From Zymoseptoria tritici IPO323 (lineage: Eukaryota > Ascomycota > Dothideomycetes > Mycosphaerellales > Mycosphaerellaceae), in assembly GCF_000219625.1 (NCBI RefSeq), contig NC_018211.1, positions 744,001 through 808,000 of the forward strand: a DNA stretch of 64,000 nucleotides, read 5' to 3'. A program made the translations under genes and the position numbers. Positions 30,875 through 42,737 of the stretch are shown here, piece by piece; the first letter of the stretch is position 1, and each line of letters starts with the position of its first letter. Below the pieces are notes generated by a model, which saw only the letters and a list, made by a program, of their open reading frames with translations, made no database searches and was not told the origin of the DNA.

Positions 30875-32812
30875 TCACGCTCGCAAAACCTCCTCAATCA
30901 CCCTCGCCGCTCCCAAAACCTTCTCCTCCTCCAACCTCTGCCCAATAATCTGCACACTAAGCGGCAGTCCATGCATCGCCTCCGGATCAAACAAACCCCA
31001 ATTGAACGCATCGGTCTCATTCCTCGCCTGATAGCCTGCAACACTCGGCTCAGTCTTCGCAGGATCAACTTTCCGATCAATCTCTCCAAATGGCAACACA
31101 ACCACCGTGTAATCCAGCAGATTCCACACCTTCGTATACCCGACCCACTTGCAACTCCGATGCGGGACGCTTGAATGCGGCATCGTTGGTGTGAGCAAGA
31201 CGTCTACCCGACGACCTGTCTTGGGACAGCGAATCCGATTCCATTTTTCGAGGTAGGCTTTTTGAGCCGCGCGTTTCTGCCTGTTCAACGCCCAGTACTC
31301 GTAGACGGAGATGGCGGGCGCACGGGTGATGAAGTTTTCGACGTGCGGGAGGAATGGTTCGCCGCCTGCGGAGACAGATGCTCGGATGTCCTCGCCACCG
31401 TCGGCGGTATAGTATCGATCCTGGGAGTAGGTCAGTTCTGCATTTCGTCTTTGCAACAGACATTTCATGCGACGCTATCAGACTGACCATGATGTCGACA
31501 CACTCTTTGTGCCCTTCGTCCGTCCATGCCACGGTAATATGTCCCGCAGCCTCCAACTTTTTCACGGCTTCGAGCAGTACCCTCTCGACTGGAGGATGGA
31601 CTTTGACGTGTCCGTCATCGACCATCACGCCGATCACCAGCGGTCGTGTCTGGATGTCAGCATACTCCTCCTCTCGCCACGGCAAAGGATGACACGTCGG
31701 ATCCCGTTCCCACGGCTTCGCTCCGATCACAAGTCGAGTGGCCTGTTCGATCGAAGCCAGCGATCTCGCCATCGGACCTACAACAGAGGGGACATGTTCC
31801 TGACCGGAAGTCGAGACTTGGCATCCTTCATATGGCAGTCGACCACTCTATTGACCACGTCAGTCCCACGCATGCACAGCATCGATACCGGCAGACAACA
31901 AGGCACGCGACAATCAAAACTCACACTCGGCTTCAACGCATACAATCCCATCATATGCGCCGGAATCCTCACACTGCCCCCAATATCCGTTCCCCACCCG
32001 ACCATCGACCCCCTCTCCGCCAACAACACGCCCTCTCCACCCGATGACCCACCCGGCGTAAGCCTCGCATCCCGCGGGTGGGTAGTCAGTCCAAACAGCG
32101 GATTCTCCGTCTCGCACCACATGATTGACTGAGGGAGATTCGTCTTCGCAATCACCACGGCGCCGAGAGACTGCAGGATGTCCACGAGTAGAGCGTTGGA
32201 GGTGGCGGGTTGGAACGAGCGGGCGACGTAGCCGAGAGTTGTGTCTGTGCCGGTAATGTCGAATTGGTCTTTGAGGGACATGGGGATGCCGTGGAGGGGA
32301 CCAATGGGTCGGGTGGTTGTGGTGAGGTGGGTATCTAGTTCTGTTGCTCGTTGGAGGGCGGAGGCGAACATGATTTCTGAGACGAAAAGTTAGGTGTGCT
32401 GGTGGAGAGTCGAAGTCTTGCTGGTATCGGATATGCATACCGGTGAGGCAGTTCGACTGTTAATCTCCAAGTCTCATCAGTCTTACATGTTCGTGAGCGC
32501 AAGTATCTGAGCCAACTGACCTTCTTATGCGCTTTGCACGCTCTACAAAACATGTCAACCAAGCTGCAGCACAAACCCATTTCCCAATCACTGCACGACG
32601 CACCTCAAAATGCTCGCCTTGACAACATCGCAAGTCTTCAATTTTCCACCCGCAATCCGTGCCGCTAATTCTTCCACATCGTCAATCTTGGTAACAGTAT
32701 CATCGTCGACACCTTTCTCCTGCAAGAACGGATCGACAAGGTGATTGCGGAGCAGTCGTTTCTCAGCGACAATGGACTGCCAGTCTGTTCCAGCCGCGAT
32801 GCCTGCGACCAT
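30875..32812 (-). CDS. Amidase (amidase-signature, fatty-acid amide hydrolase / acetamidase type)
   Basis: 534 aa; exons 32604-32812, 32521-32542, 32441-32456, 31925-32376, 31488-31847 and 30875-31420. Two are micro-exons of 22 and 16 nt, needed to rebuild RACKAHKKSNCLTEIMFASAL. The Lys/cis-Ser/Ser triad is intact at about K118 (GIPMSLKDQ), S193 (TPGGSSGGE) and S217 (GTDIGGSVRIP). Downstream, SGRLPYEGCQVSTSGQEHVP and VVGPMARSLASIEQA follow the usual order. The enzyme hydrolyses amides to acid plus ammonia or amine; the substrate is not predictable, and no signal peptide is seen. A Zn2Cys6 gene lies 424 bp upstream on the same strand. Confidence 0.92.
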
Positions 32813-33235
32813 TGTCTTCCTTTGGAATGATCAGAGAGCGAGTAACGGTTGGCTTTGGTGGTCGAATTGATGTTTTGGGACCGAAGCTCCGAGATGCGAT
32901 CGTGCTGGGTCCGCAATAGCCGCCAACGTGGTGGGGCTGGCTGGGGTCAGTAGATGGCCTATCTTTGGCCGTATCGCTTCGAACATGCGCGGATTTGATG
33001 GAAAGATAATCCTGTATGAATGCAAGGTGAATACGAGAGTCGCGATGCAAGCGGTCCTCGCGAGTCAATTGTCGTGCATTGGCTCGGTAGACGAGATATA
33101 TGTTCTTCTCCTCGGAGTATTCTTACATTCGGCACCATGCCAATCGCGGTAATGTGCGTCTCTCGCTCGCTGTCATGTCGTAGCATATCGCCTGAATACT
33201 GTCGCTTGGAAAACATCGCCACACGCTGAATCGTA
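32813..33235. promoter_or_regulatory. Amidase promoter region
   Basis: 423 bp between the amidase start and the stop codon of the upstream Zn2Cys6 gene, both on the minus strand. No site is assigned. Confidence 0.4.
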
Positions 33236-34654
33236 TCAAAACAGAAAGATCTTATCGGCAATCGACCCAAACAGCTCCCACCAAGAAGCCTTCATATTAT
33301 CCTTCGCCCAGACAGACTTCAGGAAATCGTCCATCATAGGTAGGTTTCCAAAAGACAGATACGAAAGCGACGGAGAGAGCGCTTCCGTGATGATTCGTTG
33401 GTCGTCAGGACTGATGCAATGAGCGCCGATGACCAGGATGGGCAGGATCACACAGTGGGAGAGCATGCCAGGTAGCACATGGTTGGCGAGGAGAGCTACG
33501 CCGCGCTGGCTGAGGGCTTGGACTTTGTCGTCGTCCAGCGTCCGTTGTCGCAGAGCACGTTCGAGATAGATCAGTCCGGAGATTTGGTAGAATGTGCAGA
33601 AGGTGTCCCACTTCTGTGCGCTCAGATCAGCACCCACAAGGGCTTCCGGACCGTACTGAGTGGCTTGCAAGGCTGCTTCGAACGTTGAGATGGACTCTTC
33701 GACAAATGATGGGATTGCTGATCCTGATGGTCGAGAGTTGACGGCACTGCCCAGAGTCGCCATGCGCGTGTGGATGTCGAGAAGGCTGAAGAACCTGTCA
33801 CCGTCGGGAAGTTTACCCCACCAGGCTTGGACGTTTCCGAACATACGCCATATCGAGGGGTCAAAGTAGGGTGTCTCACCAGACAAGAATGCATGCACTA
33901 AATCCATGGTCGTAAAGACGGAGAGCAGATGGGCTCGCAACCCTTGCTCTTGAAGCATCTTGGTCATAGTGTTCGACCAGCGGTTCAGCATCGCAAAGCC
34001 GCCTTTGAGGTGGAACATGGATGCGTTCAGATCTCTGCTGGGCTCTATCATACCATCCAGCATGCACAGCAAAACATTGATAGTAAAGAGATCCTGGGCG
34101 GCATCGTCGGACTCGACTCCGAGGGCCAGTCGCTGGCGGAAGCTGGAGATGGCTGCATGACGCGCTTTGCTTCGGACCACTGCTGTGTTGCTCACTGTGC
34201 ATTTCGACAAAAACGAGTGGTGAGACCTTGCAACGGCAAGGACTGTCTGGTGGAGTGGCACGTCCTTGGAGACGAGCTCCCAGTCGACCGGAATGGACTC
34301 CTCTCCGAGCTGAAACCGCGGGAGAACGGCAGTGCTGAAGTGACCGACGAGAGAGAAGTCGTCCAGATCGAGTGAAGATGGTGACGGTGGAATGATCGTA
34401 GGTGATCGGCGTGTAGAAGTCGGAAGCGAAAGACTACGAGCGTACGCTCTGCTCTTTGTCACCACCGACAACGTACTCGAGCTTCCTACAACGTCGGGGT
34501 TCGTACCGGGAGCGTTGCGGCCACGCAGCGCAGTGCCACCGACCCATTTGACAGGAGGCGCTCCATAGCTGCACTGCTCATCGCCGCAACGTCCACACGA
34601 CGGTCTTGACAGGTCACATTTGACCCTCTTCTTGCGACATTGCCAGCAAGAGCC
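33236..34654 (-). CDS. Zn2Cys6 transcription factor next to the amidase (first exon unresolved)
   Basis: At least 472 aa in one long exon. The zinc cluster is at its very start: GSCWQCRKKRVKCDLSRPSC then GRCGDEQCSYG. A Ser/Pro linker leads into a helical fungal regulatory region (FSTAVLPRFQLGEESIPVDW, LFTINVLLCMLDGMIEPSRD, HLKGGFAMLNRW). The frame has no ATG before the cluster; it opens at a CTGAC branch and CTCGGCAG acceptor (34655-34657), so a short upstream exon must supply the start codon. No candidate ATG exon in correct phase could be fixed. Regulation of the adjacent amidase is a plausible inference from neighbourhood only. Confidence 0.82.
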   Translation of the reverse strand, partial: GSCWQCRKKRVKCDLSRPSCGRCGDEQCSYGAPPVKWVGGTALRGRNAPGTNPDVVGSSSTLSVVTKSRAYARSLSLPTSTRRSPTIIPPSPSSLDLDDFSLVGHFSTAVLPRFQLGEESIPVDWELVSKDVPLHQTVLAVARSHHSFLSKCTVSNTAVVRSKARHAAISSFRQRLALGVESDDAAQDLFTINVLLCMLDGMIEPSRDLNASMFHLKGGFAMLNRWSNTMTKMLQEQGLRAHLLSVFTTMDLVHAFLSGETPYFDPSIWRMFGNVQAWWGKLPDGDRFFSLLDIHTRMATLGSAVNSRPSGSAIPSFVEESISTFEAALQATQYGPEALVGADLSAQKWDTFCTFYQISGLIYLERALRQRTLDDDKVQALSQRGVALLANHVLPGMLSHCVILPILVIGAHCISPDDQRIITEALSPSLSYLSFGNLPMMDDFLKSVWAKDNMKASWWELFGSIADKIFLF

Positions 34655-35497
34655 CTGCCGAGACAATTTGTGTCAGCTTTGGATCACGCGGCGATCAGTG
34701 CGTGCATGGTACAAACTTCTGATATTCGCGTACGTCGAGCGGCCGCCATTGTTCAGAGCCATAGTCAGCGTGTATTTCGTGTCGCTACGCCAGACTGCAT
34801 GATACGCTGTGCGAGGAGCAGCGACCCGATGGCCGTTGACCTGTCGTTGGTTGATGTTGTGGAAAGGTAAGGTTCGGAACAGTAGAACTAGTTCGCAGCT
34901 GCTGCTCGAGCTGTCAAGCTTTGTCAGCCAAGACCACAGGGCAGCCTTGCAAGGTACAGGGTACCACAGACTTCTTTGTTCTCTTCTCTCTTTGCTCCAT
35001 TGTACTTCATGCCAACATGCGATCCAGGTCGGTTCAAGCAGTGTGGGAGTGCTCCTGAAGAGAGTCGAGTCCTGACTCGGTCCTCTCGCCTGGGGCCTGC
35101 ACCACACACAGCGGAAGCCATCACCATATTCTCCGGGTACGAGCCGGCAAGCCTTCCACCCGCGGCGCAAGGTCTCCAAAATGACAGCGCCGAAAATGAC
35201 AAGCTGGTTCACCATGGAGCGTCGCCGGAGACATGAGTAAATTTCAGAGTGTGCAGGTCGAGTCTCGTTCAAGCGCTGTGTAAAGCGCATTGATACCACA
35301 TATGTACTGTTTGTTGAACGTATCGCTCATCGCCACCATGTGTCAATCTGTTTCGAACGCATCTCGCAAACGCCGGTAAGGAGTGTACAGTTGCAGCATT
35401 GCAACCCCAAAAACAAATCGGTCCAAATCAAATCAGCCTCTCACCAGCAGCTCGCCTCAGACGTCTGCCCTTCCCTTCCCTCCTTCAGTCAGTCGTC
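34655..35497. other. Upstream region of the Zn2Cys6 gene and 3' flank of the ENA ATPase
   Basis: 843 bp that should hold the missing first exon of the Zn2Cys6 gene. ATG codons near 34757-34771 are followed by a GTACGC donor, but the phase does not match. A 208-codon minus frame here is not convincing as protein. Confidence 0.4.
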
Positions 35498-38400
35498 CTA
35501 GACCGACCCCTTCTCCTCAACAACCACCCTCTCAACCAGCACGCCACCACTCTTCTTCACCTTCTTCGCCTTGCGATACCGCTTGCCAGCCTTCCAGCTC
35601 TCCACAAGCGCCACGAAGATGACCACGCTGCCAAACACCAACCCCCACTCCCACGTCAACGGCAAGTGCCTAAACACAACTTTGTTTATGAACGGAACAT
35701 AGATAATCGGAAATGGAGTGACCAAACCCGCCATGACCGCCCAGAAGAGGAACTTGTTCTTCGTAACGGTGCTGAAGAACGACAAGCCTTTGCGGGAGTC
35801 CTCGGCTGGGTACATGTTGAAGAGGGAGAGGTCAAGATGTTTCGCTTCCCAGGCCATGATCGAGAGGAGGACGGTGAGGATGCTGTAGGCTGTGCCGCGA
35901 GCGCGGTATGGGAGGTCACAGGTGTCGTTGTAGCTGTGGTTGCAGTCCGTCCCCAGGTCTCCGTCGCCAACGCCGTAAGCGACGATGCAGAAGGAAGCGA
36001 GACAAAGACTGCCCATGCAAGTGCCGTACACGAATTTGTCGACGATGAGTTCTTTAGTGAACACGCCTGCTTTCAAGCTGTGCGGTGGACGAGTCATGAC
36101 GTCTGCAGAAGCTTCTTCGAGGCCTAAGCCGATGGCGAGGAAGGAGGAAGAGACCAGGTTGGCGAAGAGGATTTCCAGCGGTGAAAGCGGAAAGGTCGAA
36201 GTTCCATCTCTGTCTTCGAAGGCGAGGCCAATGAGCAGGAGGATGACTTGTGCGATGTTGGAGATGAGCAAGTGCAGCAGGAATTTGCGGATGTTGTCAA
36301 AGAGGCGACGGCCTTCGCGGATGGCGGAGACGATGGAGGCGAAGTTGTCGTCTGTGAGGACCATATCGGCGGCTTCTTTGCTGACGTCGCTGCCGTTGAG
36401 ACCCATTGCAATACCAACATCGGCGCCCTTGAGAGCGGGACTGTCGTTCACGCCGTCGCCTGTCATAACGCAGTATTTACCACGGCGGTGCAGAGCGTCG
36501 AGCATGCGGAGCTTGGTGGTGGGACTGCAGCGGGCGAGGACGAGAGGGAGGACCTCCAACTGGTCGAGCTGAGCATCGGTCATCTTGTCAAAGACTGAAG
36601 CAGTCATGACGGCGTCGGCAGACGAGGAGCCGACAACATGAGGCCCCAAAATGCCGATCTCGTGAGCGATAGTCGAGGCGGTTTTGAGATGATCTCCCGT
36701 GAGCATGTGCACGGTAATGCCAGCAGTCTGACACTGCTTGATGGCGCTCGCTGATTCGAGGCGAGGCGGATCGTAGATGCCGACGAGACCAGCGAAGGAT
36801 AGTTGCTGCTCCACGTAGGTACGATCGTCAACACGATCGAAGTCGTCGTCTTGGAGCGTGCGGTACGCCAGACAGAGCACACGCAGACCCTCAGAAGCCA
36901 TGGAGTCGGCCTCGGCGGCGATGACTTTTGCAGTCGCCTCGTTGATGTTCATGAGAGTGAGCAGCACTTCTGTGGCGCCCTTGGTGAACGTGACCAATTC
37001 ACGATTGGCCTGGTTGGCATAGACAGCGGACATTCGCTTTACGGCTGAGTCGAAAGAGTGTTCCGTCAGAAGTCTCAAGCCGTCGCGGGAGAGTGTGTCT
37101 TGCTTGCCGCACTTGACTCTCATAGCCATGACTTGTAGAGCGATCTCGGTGGGCTCTCCTGTAGCGGTCCACTGATTCTCGTCGCCGCTTGGAGCAGTGA
37201 CAGTAGAAACGTTGCAGAGAGACATGATCTGGAAAGCACGTTGAAGCTCCATATCATTGGCGATATCGCTCGCTGACAATGTCTTGTCTCCAAGCCGGAT
37301 TTCTCCAGCAGTGGGGTTGAGCGGATTGGACTCGTTGAAAACTTGAAGCATACGGCCGCTTGGAAGGAAGGCTTTGCGAGCCATCATTTTGCCCTGAGTC
37401 AACGTTCCAGTCTTGTCAGAGCAAATGTTTGTAACACCACCAATGGCTTCAAGAGCTCCCATCTTTCGGATGATAACGTTTCCTTTTGCCATTGCTTTCG
37501 ATCCTACGGCCATCGTGATTGTCAAGACAGCGATGAGCGACTCCGGGATGACGGCGACAGACACACAGATACCGTAGATCAAAGTCTCGTCGTCGATGTC
37601 GAAAAGATTGACGGCGAAGACGATGATCGCGAGGACAATGGCCAGACCGAAGAGGAAGAGAGCGAACCAAGAAAGCTTGACTTGAAGAGGAGTACCGACC
37701 AGACCGAGAACGTTCTTGATGGCAGTGAGGGACCTCTTGCCAGCGCGTTGGTACCATGGCCCAGTAGAGACCTCTTTCTTGTCCTGAAGAAGAAGAGCGA
37801 TCTTTCCAATTTCGGTCGACATTCCCGTGCCAATGACAATGCCCTGACCACGACCTCTCGTCACAGTGGTAGAGGAGTACGCGATGTTGATGCGATCTCC
37901 AATCGGAGTGTCAAGTCTGTCCGAGAGATATTCAGCATCCTTCACCGAAGGCTTGGACTCTCCGGTCAGGAGGGCCTCATCGTTGGCGAAGTTTATGGTG
38001 CTTGTGAGGCGAAGATCGGCAGCGACAATGTCTCCGATACCAAGTTGGATCACATCACCAGGTACAAGTTCCTCAGCTTTGATTGAGAGCAGGGTACCGT
38101 TGTCACGAATGACTTTGCAGACTGGAGCGGCCATGGCGAGAAGAGAAGCGATCGTTTGCTCCGCGCGGTAGTCCTGGAAAAATCCCACGACCACGTTCAA
38201 GCAGATGACAGCAGTGATGACTCCACCTTCAATCCAGTCGTTGGTGCCGAAGCTAAGAGCCATGGCGATCACCAGAACCAGCGTGAGACTGTTTGACACC
38301 TGGCGGAGCAGGATCCTCCACCAGATGACGCTGCCTGAGGTCTGGAGACGATTTGAGCCATACTGCTCTTGACGATGGGCTACTTCAGTTGTGCTCAGGC

Positions 38401-38768
38401 CGTTACTGCAATAGTATCAGTATTATTTTCGTAGTGAATAGCACCAGCATAACTTACTCGGTGTCGGTCCCGAGAATGCTTGCCACAGTATCGGCGGGAA
38501 GAGCATGCGCACGGGCATGAATCTCCGAGGTTCCATCATTGGGATCGATGGAAATGATTGATGAATTGTTGGTACGGCGAGCTCCGTCCACGTCTTTCTC
38601 GTTCTTCAAGAGAACAGATCCGACGCTGGACGAGCCCGCGCTCGGTATAGGCGGCGGGTCGTCGACATTGCCGGAGTCGTCCGGGGCGGGAAGACCACCG
38701 CCATGCTGGTGTGGTGTCGAGTGCGACTCGACATCGAAGGAGGAAGCGACAGGGGATTTTTCCATCAA
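35498..38768 (-). CDS. ENA-type Na+/K+ efflux P-type ATPase (class IID)
   Basis: About 1072 aa; exons 38458-38768 and 35498-38405. The Ser/Asp-rich N-terminus leads into the cation-ATPase N domain (NGLSTTEVAHRQEQYGSNRL). Then come the first membrane segments, the actuator TGES (NDEALLTGESKPS), the IPESL membrane motif (VAVIPESLIAVLTI), the phosphorylation site CSDKTGTLTQGK with Asp at about residue 434, the hinge TGDGVNDSPALKGADVGIAMG, and C-terminal membrane helices. ENA pumps export Na+, Li+ and K+ across the plasma membrane and matter at high salt and alkaline pH. The length is normal for the class. The second exon has no ATG near its start, so exon 1 is required. Confidence 0.93.
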
Positions 38769-39788
38769 TTACCAGCGGGTGAGCCTTTCGTGGAAGGATC
38801 GTTTGGTGAGGTCAAAGAGACGGCGGGGAAACGATGGGAGGGGTCGAACTTATGCGGAGAGCTAGGAACGGGGAAGAGGCACGTGAAAGGCGCTGGGTGG
38901 AGCGGAATGCGCTGGACTGATCCTGGCGCGGCTGGGCATTACGAGGAGGTCATGCACGCCACGCGAGCAATGGTAGAGCCGCCAAGCGGTTTGGTCATGA
39001 GAAATTCCATGGCGCGCGTGGCGGTGCAAACAATGGTCAACTCTTTGTCTCGTGACTTACAGGCAATCTTCGCTGCTCTTTCACGGACTGGATCAGTCAT
39101 CTTGATTTCGAAATACTCGCCGGTCTTGTAGTATCATCTAGATGCTCCATGCGGAATGTATGGTGATCGATCGTGTCGCAGCAGAGGCAAGACGGGAAGT
39201 GAGGTCTGCTTGCTTGGCTAGCACTGGACTAGTTGAACTCAATTTAGCGTCACGTGGTCAATGATTATATGGGGCCGGGGACTCTTTCCCGAGCCGACAA
39301 ACATCGATTGATGGAAGCAATTGAATGCGGAGCGGTATCCGGCACTTCAGCAGAAGACAAGACCGTGGGCAGGCTCAAGGAGATATTACACACTGGACGT
39401 CGTGTCGCGGCGCAGACACCGAGAAATGAAGCTCATCCCGATGGTCAAGAAATCGACAGCTCGTCGAAGATGGACGTGGTCCACTAACTGACGCCGCATC
39501 TTATCGCCGTCTCTCTATCTCTCTGCGTATCGCATCAACGTTGCTGGCATCTTCCCGCAGGACCGATCGGTGTAACGACATCAAAGACCGGCCTGCAGTC
39601 TCCACATTTGCATCTGCACCGATAGGTCGCGGAACGATCTGCTAAGACGGCGGCCAAGACGTTTGCTCGCCTCATCTAAGAAAGACACCAGAACTGTGGC
39701 TGTGCACTTCAGACGGGAGCGTTTGAGCATGACTTCAATGTCACCTGGCAATGATTGTCCAAAGCGCGAGATTACTATGTGATCCCAT
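38769..39788. promoter_or_regulatory. ENA ATPase promoter region
   Basis: About 1 kb upstream of the ENA start, bounded by the 3' end of the CobW-type gene. It contains two hexamers matching the PacC core GCCARG (38922-38927 as CCTGGC, 38981-38986 as GCCAAG). PacC control of ENA genes is established in Aspergillus and Fusarium; here it is inference, since such hexamers are frequent by chance. Confidence 0.35.
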
Positions 39789-41754
39789 CTAGTAGACAGT
39801 CCCATCCTTCCTGATCCCATGCTTGCCCTTCGTCGGCGGCGAGCTCGCGAGCGGCGAGTCCTTCCTCTCCGCGATTGTATGATCGTGTCCCTCATGATCA
39901 TCGATATCCTCCCAATCAGGAAAGCCATCATCGAACAAATCGTTCAATTCCTCCTCCTTCTTCTCCCAAGCCTCCTTGTCACCAGCGTTCGGACCTTGAC
40001 CACGCATCATGATGGACTTCCATTGCTTGAATTCTTTGTCGTTGAGAAGGCAGTCGTCGAGCGTAGCTTCAATGGCAGGCACATCGAGCTTCTCGCCGAT
40101 GAAAACGAGTTCTTGCCTTCGATCGCCGAATGTGCCGCCGGCTTTGATGTCGTGCTCGACCAGCTCGTCGATTTCTTTCGTGCCCGTTTCCCATTCTGAG
40201 CGAGGGATGGTGCAGAACCATTGGCGTCCGCCGCTGAGAGTGAGCATGGCGCCGGCTTGCGACCATTCTGTGCCGTGTCAGCAGGCCGTCATGAAAGAGC
40301 GAAAGGAAGTGTGAGGATGGGAAACTTACCACCTGCACGACCAGGACGAGTAGCGAGGAAGTATTCTCCTTTCGAACGGAAGAGTCGAGAGAACAGCGGA
40401 TGAGCCTTCTTGTTGGCGAGAATGACGGCTGGGTCAGGGAGTTCAAGTGGATCTTCCATCTCGACATCTTCGTCCTCCTCCTCCTCCTCTTCTTCGTCTT
40501 CGTCCATTTCCTCATCTTCGTCTCCTTGCTCTTCTTCATCTTCCTCCTCGAAAGGATGCTGCAAGATGAACTTGTCGTGCAGCAAAGCAAACAGTCGTCG
40601 TGGATGAAACGGCCGGCGACGGACATAAATGAAGTTGTTGACGTTGTACTCCTCCGTCTCCGGTTTAGGTGTCACGGTCTTGCGGCCCTTCACTTCTCGC
40701 AAAGTCATGGCGTGCAAGTCCTGCAACCATCCATACCCGGTCTGGGCGACTTCCAGGTTGAACATGCCCGTATTGACGATCTCCTTGACCTCGATCTTGC
40801 CGTAGCTGCTCTTGATGATCTTGGCGCGATGATTGAGTTTGCGAATGAGCTCCAGCACCCGCGAGAGGTTCTCAGCAGACACCATATCGGTCTTGTTCAG
40901 CACAATGACATCCGCGAACTCAATTTGGTCGACCATCAGATCCGACACCGTCCTCTCATCCTCTGGCGTGACATCGTCCCGTCTCGCGCTCAACAGGTCC
41001 GTTGTCTCAAAGTCATGGAACATGGTAAACGCATCAATGACTGTACACGTGGTGTCCAGACGGGCGAACTTGTCCAGACCGCCGGCATCCTTGAGCCGTT
41101 TGAGAGTCGCCAACGTGGAGGCATCGAGACCTTCAGGTCCGTCGCCCATTGCGGAGATCTGCTCTGCGAGCCGGGCGTCGAAGGTCTCGGCAACTTGCTC
41201 GGGTTCGGAGATGCCGGAGGACTCGACGATGATGTAGTCAAACGACGCGAGCTCGGAGAGGCGCACGAGTTCTTCGAGGAGATCACCGCGGAGGGTACAG
41301 CAGATGCAGCCGTTGGCGAGAGACTGTAAGAGGCCGATGTTAGTGCTATTGGGGCAGGCTGTTGTCGGAGGAAGAGCTGGCCTACGATGACTTTCTCCTC
41401 GGTCTTCGTCAGGCGATGGGTGCCGCGAATGAGGTTGGCGTCGACGTTGATTCTGTGTCTAAGTCAGTCTTTGCTCATGCCTGAGGAAGAGCACCACCCA
41501 CTCTCCAATATCGTTGACGATTACAGCGATGCGAAGACCATGTTCACTTCGCAAGATATGCTGCAACAGCGTGGTCTTGCCCGCGCCCTGTCGAAATCTG
41601 TCAGCCAACGATTTCATTCGACTTCACGTTCCCAACCCACCAAGAAACCCGAAAGCAAAGTAACTGGCAACGCCTTCACAGGAGTCGAAGCCTGTTTCTG
41701 GGGTTTGGCCTTCGAAGCGCCGTTCGCCTTGGAGGATTTCTTTGCTTTGGGCAT
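39789..41754 (-). CDS. CobW/ZNG1-type metallochaperone GTPase
   Basis: 579 aa; exons 41641-41754, 41502-41587, 41386-41452, 40330-41323 and 39789-40267. A Lys-rich start is followed by LPVTLLSGFL/GAGKTTLLQHIL, a Walker A (residues about 36-45) split by intron 1, then VIVNDIGEINVDANLI and the metal-binding GCICC motif (about 94-98). Next are DYIIVESSGISEPEQV, the specificity motif VLNKTD and a CobW C-terminal domain (PRRLFALLHDKF ... GGRQWFCTIPR). A Glu/Asp-rich insert of about 35 residues interrupts the C-terminal domain. COG0523 proteins deliver metal; eukaryotic ZNG1 delivers zinc to methionine aminopeptidase 1. The His/Asp end (DDHEGHDH) may also bind metal. Confidence 0.9.
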
Positions 41755-42737
41755 GTTTGCTCGTGATCTTGAGTGATGATGTGCGACGAAGGAGAGATCG
41801 CAAAATGTCGAAATGTCGAAATGTCGAGCGTATTTCGTTCATTGTGTGAGTTTGCAGACCGGCACCTAGATGGACATGACTGTGATGGCCTTCGATCTAC
41901 GAGGATAAAAGGTAATCGAGGATACCACTCTGGATGCCTTGGATTCAAAATATCCGTGAGCTGTGCCCACATCATTCGGCAAGTATTCAGATCTTGAGGG
42001 CCTAAAAATGCCGAACCTGTTGCGCATGAGGTCTTGAGCGCTCTTAGCTTAGATGTATCAAGAGTCGCTGCCATGAGCTTCTGGTCGTCTGCGCGTAGAC
42101 CTGTCCCAGGGCATAGGACTCCGACCAAGATGATGCTGAATGCGGTTAGGTGATCGTGCTTCGGAGCGATCGATAACAACCCTCGAAAAACGGGTTCATG
42201 CCCGTGCGTTCGCTACAGCACGATCCGTATCATCATCATCATCATCATGGGAAGCGACTCCCCTCGTTAAGTCAGAACGCGAGAGATCAGCGATCGTGCC
42301 CTGGCCACTGTTTTTTGATCGACTGTCCGCCGCTTCCTGACCTTTGTGACTTCCAGTGAGTTCAGCATCGCAATTTATGCGCATCTACGCGCGCCAATGT
42401 TACCAGGACACAGCGATTGACTCCGATTTCTGGCAGTTGGCCATTGCACCATTGGGGTGAAGTCGCATGGTCGTATGCGCTGCATCCAATGGCGAGCCGC
42501 GCTTTACTCAGCCGACTCCATCAAGGTCACCATCACGGTCCATACCAGGATTTTGGTGACTCAACCCCTGTAAGAGACAATAGCCAACCTTTGTTTGGTG
42601 GAATTGTGCGGTCCGGGTGCCCGGGTGCCCGGCTGGTTGATGTTGAGTTCTTGCGCCGAGCCGTGATGGAATCCATGACGAATTTGGTCCGCCTCCAGAT
42701 CACCACTTTGCCAACTTTGATGGAGATGGTACAATCA
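41755..42737. promoter_or_regulatory. Promoter region of the CobW-type gene and 3' flank of the NAPE-PLD-like gene
   Basis: 983 bp. It includes a triple 8-bp tandem repeat close to the ATG (41803-41826) and an ATC microsatellite at about 42230-42248. No gene is supported. Confidence 0.4.
41803..41826 (+). repeat. Three tandem copies of AAATGTCG
   Basis: Perfect 8-bp tandem repeat, 49-72 bp upstream of the CobW-type start codon. On the gene strand it reads CGACATTT three times. Confidence 0.8.

Noticed and set aside
31467..32132. 221-codon plus-strand frame
   Set aside because: Antisense to amidase exons that carry the catalytic motifs.
40400..41329. 309-codon plus-strand frame
   Set aside because: It lies antisense to the CobW-type gene, whose Walker A, CICC and NKTD motifs and five-exon structure are clear. 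The plus frame is its reading shadow.
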